Origin: Argopecten irradians | Taxonomy: Eukaryota > Mollusca > Bivalvia > Pectinida > Pectinidae | Length of the DNA stretch: 64,000 bases | Direction: 5' to 3' | Assembly (NCBI RefSeq): GCF_041381155.1 | Contig: NC_091134.1 | Location: 41,809,338 to 41,873,337 of the forward strand | Shown here: positions 24,601-36,600 of the stretch, piece after piece | Layout: the number at the start of each line of letters is the position of its first letter | Numbering within the stretch: position 1 is the first letter of the stretch | Notes under the pieces: generated by a model | What the model was told of the DNA's origin: nothing | Seen by the model: the letters and a program-made list of their open reading frames with translations, nothing else | Databases searched by the model: none | Made by a program: the position numbers and the translations under genes

Positions 24601-27600
24601 GCCAAAACAAAGTCAATCTAGAACAGTATTATTTCCGTAAGTAATAAGCTTGAAGAGTTCAAGTTTTGTTCTACATTAACTTCATTTCAATTTATTTTCT
24701 GCTTGCAATGTATAGATACATTATAGGTACTTTTCCCAATATATGTACATGTATATACTAAGTTAACAGTATCAAATACAAAAAAATTATAAGTAGCAAT
24801 TGAGATTGGTCAAATTTAGATGTAAAATGAAAATTAGATGGTAAAACGAAACAATGAAAAAGATCAGAAACATTGAAATAGTCTGACTTCATATCGCAGA
24901 GAATTTTTTCATAAAGAAAAGAAATATCATGAGTTTTCGTCAATTATATAGAAGTTGCCCATATAGACTAATGTACATAACTACTTTTCTACGCTGGAAA
25001 TATATTTTTTACACGAATTGTATTATGATTTAGTATTATTTTCCTAGTTCAGTGTGTTCTCACGACCAGAATATATCAACCAGACTACGTTTGCCTTAGA
25101 AGAGGGGATTAAAATGCTCGACGCTTTCGAGAACTACTTCAACATATCTTATACTCTACCAAAGCTGGGTAGGAGCTTTCGATAATAATTCCAATTTTAT
25201 TTCACCGTTATCATTTTATTATTTCCCAAGATAACTTCATTCCTAACGTTTTGGGTTTTTTTTTTTTTCTTTTTAGAAAATTTGGTTTTTAAAGGACCAC
25301 TACCTTTTTTTGTATTTAAAATGGGAATGTGAAATGAGATTGGTGATTGTGTAGAGTCGTAAAAATTATAAGCTTACCCTTAATGGGACTATAACTTTAG
25401 ATTTCACCGTTGAAAAAAAGAAGCCAAGCGTTATCATGTTTCATAAAATTTTACTTTCCGCTCAATTACAAAATTTAAAAGTAAAATCAAAACTAATTTT
25501 TCAGGTCTCACCCAAAATTTAAAAAAAAACCACAGAAACTAAAACAACATGGCGGGATATCATTTGCTTCTGATAATTTTGCTTCTTTTAAAGAGTTATT
25601 TAAATTCTTTAGGCTCGGAATCCTGTACAAGTACTTCGTGCATGTACGCGTGGAAAATGTTGTTCTTACCAATAGTGGTAATTTGCGATTTTATTAAAAC
25701 AAATAAACCGTTTAAAATTAACTAGCTTAAAATATTTTCAAATTGGAGATTCTACTTAACCGGTATATGTCAGGCCGATAATGAAACTTCTGCAGTTTAA
25801 ATGACAAACCCGTACTTCAATAAATTATCCATTAAGGACCCCACTGTGTGTATTATGTGGTGACAATCGCGCAGTTTGCTGAAAAGAGAAAACAATGCTG
25901 ATCATTCACAATCGATACTTTGTACACATTTTTTTTTAATGAAGCACCCTTGCTAACACATACGTATACATCGATATATATATGCGCTGTTATTATCCTT
26001 TGCACACACTATACAATATCATTTTATAGCAGACACGTGTGTTTGTTTTTACTTAGTTACCTCTTTCCGACAGATGTATGTGCACGTACCAGCTAGCGCG
26101 CATGCTTCTCCTGTCCACGAATGATAGGCAAACATTTTACCGACACTAAACATTAAAAACATTGCTAAATTGTCGGTAATATTTGTAATTGCGAGAAATG
26201 GTAAGTTTGAGGAGATGTAATAAGTTGCATAACGCTGGGCTTCTGTTTTCAACGGTAAATTCTAAAGTTATATTCCTTTTAATACTAAACTAATCCTCAC
26301 ATTCTGAACAATTTAATCAAAATCAATAAATACAAATTTCCACAACGCGGGTCGTTTTTTGTTTCCCGCTTTTTTTCTAATCACCGCTCTTTACTTGACT
26401 ATAACTACGCCAGACGGCAAGACAGTGAAACAAATCTTCACTGTTATAATATATTACGCAGAAAATCTAGACCATTGATAAAAATTATTTTATGTTATTA
26501 TTGTTTAAAAAAACTTTTTGTCTCGGAAAGGTAGTGGATCTTTAAAAAGGCGAAATACATGTATAACTTAATTATAAAACCAATGAAACTGACATAAAAC
26601 ATGACACAATTTTATTATTTATTAACACAAATATATTTAAATTGCATATGTACGGAATTTGAAATATATTTTACCTACTTAAGTTTCCACATTATTACAT
26701 TGTAATTTGTAGCCTCTAAATATGCTTAAAAGCACATCGAAGGAAGACACTGTACAAACATATCCCCTTTCCTTACCAATTCTTACACATTATAACATTA
26801 TTTACAAAGATAACATAGCACTACCGGATTTCTACTACGGAGCTATGGAGAACTGGGGCTTGGTGACGTACCGAGAAGCTTACCTACTGTATGAGCCGGG
26901 CATGACGACAACATCATACCTTATTTTCATTGCCGAAATCATCGCTCACGAGCTTGCTCATATGGTGAGCATGATTTTTTCATTAGAGATGTTTTCTTAG
27001 GAGTCAACATTTCTTTCGTGTTTTCTTAACGCATTATTTATATAATAAGACACAAATTCCAAGTCAATATTGCTGATGTTGATTTAAACAATACTTTGCT
27101 AATTTTCTGACATCATACTCACTACGGTTCTGAAAACATGCGTCAATACACCATGAAAATAGTGGCATATAAAAGTTCACCACATTCGGCATAACATGCA
27201 TGGAACTGCAAATATGCTTATAATCGGTACGATACATAAAGTATGCAAACATTTTCTTATCAGAGATTTGTTTTCATTTCAGTGGTTTGGTAATATAGTG
27301 TCGCCAGTATGGTGGGACGATATTTGGCTTAATGAAGGATTCGCAACCTTTCTATCATATCTCGGGGTAGAAATGGTGCTCCCGGAGTGGAAAATGGAAA
27401 GTATTCTTAATCCAAAGTAAATAGACCAATATGACAGAAATGGTTAGTTTTAATAAAGCCAATGTAATTAAAAGTTGTTTCTTTATTTCATTTTGAGAAA
27501 AAGCAACATCATTGGGTTTTTTTATCAATCGGCACTTTCTACGCTTTAGACTCTTTTATATTGCATTGAAAAATCTGAAGAAAAAAATCATTACCTAACA

Positions 27601-30600
27601 ATAGTTCTAAAAGCTTTATTTAGTTCCTAGTGCATAATATCATTCTAAATAAAGGTATAACTTTTTTTTCTTTAATAAGCATAGTTCATACAATATTGGG
27701 TTCAATTTTGCATTTGACAGATGGATCTGATAACGACCGACGTTATCCAGAGAGTGATGGACGTCGACAGCTACGAGTCGACTGTACCTATCTACCGTAT
27801 GGCCTATACACCAAGACAGATTGGGGACTTATTTGACAGCATTACTTACTCAAAAGTAGGTCGTATCTTAAGGATGGTTTTCTGTCCACAAAATCCGAAA
27901 AAATATGAATATTTTAAAGCAATATGTGTACATGAATTTTGTTTGGTTTCATTTCGTTTGACACCTAATAAAAACATGAATTTCATATTTGCGTATTACA
28001 GAATTATCACTTCTTACGGGTAGGTATAAATTGTGACGTCATACATTTGCGAGAATAACGTCATTGTTTTAGAGATACCATGTTATTTTTGCACACAAAC
28101 TATACGGAGGTAATCAACACCACCATGCAACAGGAGATAGCTGTGTACGCCGGCTGGTGGTTATATTCCAGTTTTTGATTGGTAAATCTAAAGCGATAAA
28201 AAGAAAATCACATTAAAACTTTAAACGATGTAACAATGTGTCAACATATGTTTGCGTACTGAAAATAGTGTGTCCTGCTCCATCAACTTTATCAGATTTT
28301 ATTAAGCGAAATATATGTCAAATTGTCTCCCCGGATTACTATTCCGATTGAAAATTGGGATGTGACGCCAGAGTGACATGGCTTATTCTAGATGAATGGA
28401 AAATCCATCCATCTCATAGAATATAATGTAATTGAAAATTTATATATATTGTATTCTGTTGAATTCTGAAATATATGCCTGTACACAAGCTACATCTAAA
28501 CAAACATTACATATGTTTTAGGGTGCGTCCGTGATCAGAATGATGTGGTTTTTCTTAGGAGAGGAGACATTCCGTCGTGGCTTGGAGGTAAGGGGAATCA
28601 GGAGTACAAGAACTATCATATTCTATACTAATGCAGTGACACGAAGGGAAGCAACTCTGATATATATGAATGACTGGCATATTAAGTGTATATCACATTT
28701 TCTTTACGTAATTATAAATTGAATTTCTGATTTCCATAGGGTTACTTAAAGGAGCAGATGTTTGGGAACGTCGCACATGACGATTTATGGGTGGCTTTAC
28801 AGAAGGTAAGACATTTACTTATATGATTAAGTGCTTCGATAACTTCTTTAACGATGTCTAATTAGAAGTATGAAATTGTAAGACAATCAGCAAATATCCA
28901 AAACACGTGAGAATGAAATGACAACTCCTTAGAAATAATATTTAATGTGAAAATATAATATTTACTACTTTTGTTGATAAAATTTGATTATTGATATAAA
29001 GCATTGACGTCATCATGACGTCGCCGGCTTTAAGATATTAACAAGTTATAAAGACGTTATACATGCGCTGTGAAATGTTCCATACTTTGTATTATCCATG
29101 AATTGTGAATTATCTTATGGCCCAGTTCCCGACAAATTCATTAATGACTTGTGAGTACATTATGTACTATCAGAATAACAATATGCATTCACTTAACCAA
29201 TTCCAGAGAACATTGATAATTTCATCATTCCAACATTTAAGCATTGATATCACTATATTTAACTTCATCGAGGTATGAAAGAAATTTTGTTTGCTAACTG
29301 TGTGAATCCTTAAACATTATACTGTCATGAAACATCTTCATAAATTCTAATTTTATTAACGTAACAGCAAGCACAGTTAGATGGGCGAACTGGTTTTGAT
29401 GTGAAAACAGTAATGGATACGTGGATCAAACAAAAGAATTTCCCTGTTGTAAACGTAACCAGACACGGTAATCAGTTAAAACTAACACAACAACGTTTCC
29501 TTCTCGGAGCTACAAACACAACAGATTCAGAAGGGTATGTAAAAACAACAGATTCAGAAGGGTATTTAAAAACAACAGATTCAGAAGGGTATGTAAAAAA
29601 ACAGATTCAGAAGTGTATGTGCCCATGGTTTGCCTTATATCACAATGTAAAACGCTGTTGAACCATTATTGTAGTTGATAAATATTAAAATATCAAAAAG
29701 AAGTCATTACTGTATATTGGGTAAAAATATAAAAGATACAAAAAAGAAAGATTTTCCATAATGAAATTGACAAATTTTACTTTGAGTAGGATAAGGCATT
29801 TTAACATTATAGCAAAGTTTAAGGCTAAATGACAAAGTCATTTAATTCAACAATCTTTATATACAAATATTTGGTACATGTATATTTGGCTGACGATCAG
29901 ATCATGCAACAATTGATCGTTTGATTTATATTCAAGATACAGCTGGGAGATCCCATTTACTTACACTACACAGCAGAAGCTGGACTTTAATCAAACAACA
30001 AGTGATATCACTTGGATCAGGAAGGACTCTTCTGGTAAGACTTTACGTTTCTTGTATTTCAATGATATTTAAGATGTAAGTGATCATATGTGATACTTAA
30101 TACATTCTAATAAAAATAATAATAGCATAGGCGCGTAAAGCTTGATATTATCTATAAGTGATAAACTACTAACCTAGTTCATAAGATAATACAATGTAAA
30201 TAATATTACGAAAAAGTAATAACTTCGTTGGCAGGTGCTTTAAAGATCTATCTTTCTCTCAAGTACCCTATCAAAATGAAATATATTTGATGTGTAATTA
30301 TTGTAAATTCATTAGTATTATTTTTTTTAATATTGTGTTATACTGTTTTATTATATCTTTAAACTCCCTACGCCTGCCAATGGCATAACATGCATTTCTC
30401 TCTCTCTTGTTTTCCACAGCATAATTGTTGAAACACGCTAACAGTTATATTATATCTTACAGAAACAACTATAGACTCTGTCACTCCTGATCAGGGCTGG
30501 GTTATCGGTAACATACGACAGTACGGATACTATCGGGTGAATTATGACACAGAAAACTGGCAAGCCATTGTTAGACAACTGATGAATGACCATACCGTAA

Positions 30601-33600
30601 TTATATTTTAGTAAAAATAGCTTAATGTTTGTTCAATATCAGTACTACAACTGGCAGTAGAGAATTGAAGAATACCTGTCAGGCTGTTGACGATTCTGTT
30701 TGTTTTCTATTTCAGAAAATTCACGTTATAAACAGGGGTGTGTTAATTAGTGACTCATGGGCTCTAGCAAAGTAAGTGGCATAATTTATCTAAGTATTTG
30801 CTAGACAGAAAAATACACGCCTGACAAGAATAGTGATGTAGCACACAAATATGGCCACGGCACCACAACATATAACCATTATTGATTGTACTGACTGCAG
30901 TCTTTCAAGCAAGTCATTCGTTGAATTTCAATTTTGTAATTTTGAAAGGGTCAACTAATCATCCAATTCATCATTGTATAATACATAAATTATGATGTAA
31001 TTTTGCATTTAATCATCTTAGATCCGGATATTTGTACCGTAATCATGCAGATGCTAACTCTATTCGTGAGTGGACAATAAATCTTATTCCAGATGTGAAT
31101 GGTGTTTTCTTATGCCTTTAGGACGGATTTTTTAGTGTAATTGAGCTTCGTTTACATCATATCTTCAGTATTCGCGTCATTGAATGATCTTGTAAGTAAA
31201 AGGAGAACTGTGTATGGTTTAGGCCCCTTTTGTCCCCTATACCCATCAAAATTAATGTCAAGTGTGTGTATGCTGTTTCAGAGCAGGCCTAATCTCTATG
31301 GAGATTGCCTGGGATATGCTTATCTATCTCCGTAACGAGACTGAGTACATGCCTTGGGATAACGCAGACCGTGAACTAGATTACATCGATATGATGTTAA
31401 CAGGAAGAGCCGCTTATGGAGACTTTGAAGTAAATACTATAGACCTAAAGTTTCAAATGTGATAAGTGTTCTATTAAAAAATCTAGTTTTGAAAAGTGAC
31501 TAATTCACTTGCATTCATTAATCTTTTGAATCCTGTTAAAGATCTTTATATACAGTATCTGTATATATTTTTCATTTTAATTCATGACATTTTAGTCATA
31601 GAGTTGAATATATTGCCATGGATACTATTTAAAGACAGTGAATCAAATATGGAAACTGTTAATTTCATCTTTTCTTTCAAAGCGTTTTGTAGTTACACAA
31701 ATTGAAGGTCGCTCACTCAATGTCCCGATCTACGATGACCGTCCAGTTCAACAAAGGTTAGTTTATTAGGCCAAATGTATCATGTTTTCAATTATTGTTT
31801 TAGTTTATATCAATTACATTCTCAATCATGATATCGAAATGTGGATATTAACTTTATAAACTTGAGAAAGCATTCACAATGTATACGTGTGCCTTTTCTG
31901 ATTTTAAATAACCTTTGGAAATAAATATTTACCACAGCAAATCACAAAAACAAAACAAAAATAACCACTACTACTTCGTTATGGATCTAGGTGAATATAT
32001 ATAACTAAATTCGTGATCTATAGTATATTGTCGTATCACTATACAGTAGCAAATATATGCATGATATCAAATAAACAGCATGTGTAGATAGATAGATATA
32101 TATGTATATCACTGTATATGTCTTTAAACACACATACCCATCATACTCATATCAGATCAATACAAAAGTGACATACAAAATGATTTGACAAGGCAATTAA
32201 GGTAGTGATAGCAAACAACACAAATGTTCATATTTGTTGTAACAAATTTAGAGACGACAGAATTCATTGCTAGCAGATACTGCAGTGTTTTCTGTATGAC
32301 ACATTTAGCTCTGTAAAACATTTATTCATTGTTGCATTGAGATTCGCAGGCACTTATCTTGTTTCACCAGTTCACATATTTTGCTAGGACCAATATATTT
32401 TTTTTCTATCCTTTGTCTAACAATACATTTGAGTGTTAAAATCATATTACGTTTTTATAAAATTTCTACAAACTAAAGATCTATAATCCTTATGAGTATA
32501 TCTTCATTTAGTTTTGTTCAAATATGCACAGTTTCGACAAAATTGCATATTAAAAAAAATACATAAATAGACCACGTAAATGGGTTTGTCTAAAATTTGT
32601 CGATGTGGATAACCGAATCAATAGCAGGTAAATTTGACCGACACCATTGAGATTTTAGGAAGATATTCAGATTTAGTGAATGTTTGACAAGGTTGATCCT
32701 ATTAAAGCAGGTTCTTCTTTCAAAAATAAGAAATACTACTTTAGTATAACTAAATACTCAATTCTGACGACTACACACACGTATTTGTACGCAAAAACTA
32801 CAAAAGAGCGAAATATCAATAAATTGATAATACCCTCATATGCCACTTCAACGAGCTAATTTGTTGCTTTTCACGATTGAATATAAAAGAAAACATAACA
32901 ATAGGACTTTAAAGGCAGGTTTTAAATTCAATTGACTCAATTGCTTTTTTGAACTTCTCAATATTACTTTCAGATCACTAAGCAGACTTATATTTAGCCT
33001 TGCCTGTAAACACCACGTGCCGGAGTGTATAGAACGATCTCTAGAAATGTTTGATGCTTGGAGGACTAATGGAACACTGTAAGAATGAATAACAATGGAC
33101 CTCATGTCATAACTTATGTGGTAGTTATTAACCAAATAATATTTCTACAAGTGTAATGATAACAGGAAACATAGAACTTTTGCTATAGTTGTTATTACAA
33201 CTCTTCAACTGCTGTTATTTAAAGAGGTCTTCGTGTTGAATGCATGCATCTCGTAAAATAATATTTCCTCAAACTACTTTTATATTGCTTTCTGCAACAA
33301 ATATTGTGAATGTGCTTACCTATTTTTTATTTGTTTGAAATGTGTCAAAACATGTTTAAAGTCACACTATACGTAACTATCACTAAAAATGTCTAGATTC
33401 AACTCCGATATTGTTAGTATTTGCAGATGTAGTTGAAATTAAGTTATATCAAAGAATATTTATGGTGATTTCTACCATAATAGCAGTTGTGAAAGTCGAT
33501 ACTAGTGTAAACTGTTAAACATACCTCCATTTTAAACTGGTCGCCATAGAAGTTACGATTATTGCCGAACGGCATATTTCCATAAATTGAACTGATAAAA

Positions 33601-36600
33601 TGCATTGTCATGTACTATCTGTAATTTTGCAATAAGTTATAGATCATTCTCAATATCTATCCGTGATACTACCCTAATATATAATAGCAATTGTACGAAC
33701 ATATATGACACAACTGTATGTATGGTGGAGTTGTGGGGGATGCCATACTAAATGCTAGGACGTAAAACAAAATAATACAAACTTACTGTTTTCATTTAAG
33801 TTATATGTGACTTGGTGAAAATTTTGACAGGTTAATTTTTTCAGTAATCTTTTGAAAACCATAAGGTTTGATTAATTAAGCTGTGAAAATCATTGATATG
33901 GACATGTATAAGGCCTTATAAACATTACTTAGTACATAAAATTTATGCATCGTAAAATTCCTACTTTTTCCGACTTATACATGTTCAGAATCAAACAAAC
34001 CTGCAGAAAAAACGTTGAAATTAATAATAATTCTTAAAATGTATACAAAAAATTAGCTTCAGGATTTGACTGTATGTATTCAATTCACTACACTGTAGAA
34101 GTATTGATATTCTCAAAATGTTGGTAACTTTTGGTGGTGAATAACATATCAAAAGCTCTCATTGATTCATAAATATGAAAAATATGGCACATATAACTTT
34201 AACAACCAAAGTCATTCTAAACAACAGCATCCCTCCAGACATTAAGGGGACAGTGATGTGTACGGCGGTCCGGGAAGGAGGGGAGACAGAGTGGGACTAT
34301 CTGTACAGTCGGTACCTAAACGGCCCCGTATCCGAGACAGGTCTAGCTTTGGCCGCTCTTGGATGCTCTTCTAGGCCATGGATCATCAACAGGTATTCCT
34401 AGCGTTCAGATTTAGGAAATATATCATAAATGTATTGTTCTACATTTGCATTTTAAGGAGTTATCTACTCTTGTAGATAGTTGTATGTATTGATGGTTAC
34501 GCCATGTCTTTATGACATAATGCCGTTAATTTTTCACTGGAAAACTACTGGCTTCAAAAGCGATACCTATCCGCGCGGGCAGATAGTTATGTAATATGCA
34601 ATAACGGAAAAACTACAAAAGAAGACGAATGGAAAAGTAGAGAAACACAACAGGATCCTTAATGGATTTGTATATTGCCAATATACGACGAAAAGCGTTA
34701 TATCCTTAATTGTTTTTATTAGTTGTGTTGATTTTACAGAAAGTATTGTTGATCAATTTATCATAACATAAACGATGCTCCACAGCCGACAGAGCATAAA
34801 TGATATTCATCTTTGAAAATAATTGGTGTTTAATAGTGTATATACATGTATTTGCCTAATTAACACAAAAAAATAACATAACATAATTTATTTCGCCTTT
34901 GGTGCATGCGCAATCATTACTTAATTCATTCCATATAGGATATAGTGCAAAGGAATTTTTTCCGAATGCAATTAATTATTTTTCATATTTTTAACTCAAA
35001 GTAAAATTAGAAGCTCAAACTTTTTAATGGTGGTAAAGTAAGTAACTTTTGTAACTGAAGAAAAAAATCGTCTGCTCCTGATTTTGATGGTGAAAAAATA
35101 CTATTTGTCAGCGGTGGAGCTTCTTTAAGTTTTATATATAGTATCCATGTTAGTCATGACGAATCATTCATTAACGATTTTTGCTGTATTATAATACAAA
35201 ATAATAATTTTAATTTTATACAGAATTTAGCCAACGAGTGAGCTTAGTAGGCTTGTTTTTTACATAGACAGCAGTAACGTTAACACATCTGTTCATTTGT
35301 GCCGAGAGCTTCTGTAGTGGTCATATTATTTAAAGTCACCCCAAGAATAGGATTGAACAGGCTCCGCATTGATTGTTTCTTTAAGTCAGAAAATTTCCGT
35401 TCACCTTTATTATATAAAAAAATTGCAGATATTTGGAATATTCGCTTCAGTCGGATAAGATCCGAAAACAAGACACTAGGAATGCAATATTATCTGTGTT
35501 ACGTAATCCAGTGGCGTTCTATATGGGCTGGAAGTTCCTAATGATGAACTGGAGACAGATGACTCTGGAGTAAGTATTCAGGATTTTCTTGTTATTCCTC
35601 TGCTGAGGTAACTGCTTCTTACTAAAAAAAATATTTTTCATTTGTGAATACATTGCATATGTTTTGAAAGTCCTATATAGGGGAAAGTAGGTGGTCGATT
35701 ATTTTTTTCAAAATTGTTCAATGTCTATTTGTAAAACGTCAATCTTAAACAACCTCAGCTCATGTAGTTTTGTCAAGCCCTTGTGTATTTGTCTAGATCT
35801 GTTTTATAATTTTACGACAATGTTGAATTATATTTTCTCTGTCATGTAGGTGTTCAATTGTTTAGAAACCTTTGGTTTTGTATAGTAAATTGATGTAAAT
35901 AACCCATTAAACATATTTCACAAGCACTTACATGCACCTATATATAGTCACTTGTAGATTACAGGTCCTAAATGTTATTCGCAATACCTTGTAATACCTT
36001 GCTCATAATTGAACAATTTGCAGTCGTTTAAGTTATCTTTTCGTTAAAGTTTATATAGTCTGTTGAGATTAGGAGTACACACGACTGCCAATATAAACTA
36101 TTGAACTTTATCGCAGTTTTAAACCTTTTCGTCAAGTAAATTGTGACTTCGCTTTGTTTTCTAAAGTAATGCGGTTGACGGAAACCACCTGAATGACATC
36201 ATCCGAGTAGCCACTCAAGGCATGTATACAGACTTCGAGCTAAGTCAGGTAAGCGTCTCGTACAACTTCACCAGAAGTCACGACAAGAATTGAATTTTTC
36301 GTCATCAATAATTTTTTTGGAAATACGATGCACTTTAATTATTTAGCTGCATAATGTTTATGATATTTTATTTTCTTTATTTACTAGCTATATTTGTACA
36401 TGCTTATAGAGACCAACCAACTAATGTTTTGTCATAGACCAAGTTTTGTAATTGTAAAGTATTTGGTATTGTGTTCTATATTCTAGGTTCTCTTGTAACA
36501 CAAGATATTTAAAATAAGATGGGGTTGTTCAGCTGAAACTATAGCCAGGGTAGTCAATTTGAAATGAAGTGATATTTGCACTATACAATCCAGAAATTTC

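Noticed and set aside
27283-27420. Exon 7 reading through to the TAA at 27418-27420 as the normal end of a short aminopeptidase
   Set aside because: The C-terminal half of the enzyme continues in frame over fourteen further exons with family-specific motifs, so an end here would leave all of that unexplained.
35299-35541. An 80-codon open frame overlapping aminopeptidase exon 19
   Set aside because: It is in a different phase. The exon 19 phase gives clear M1 family sequence and joins both neighbours.
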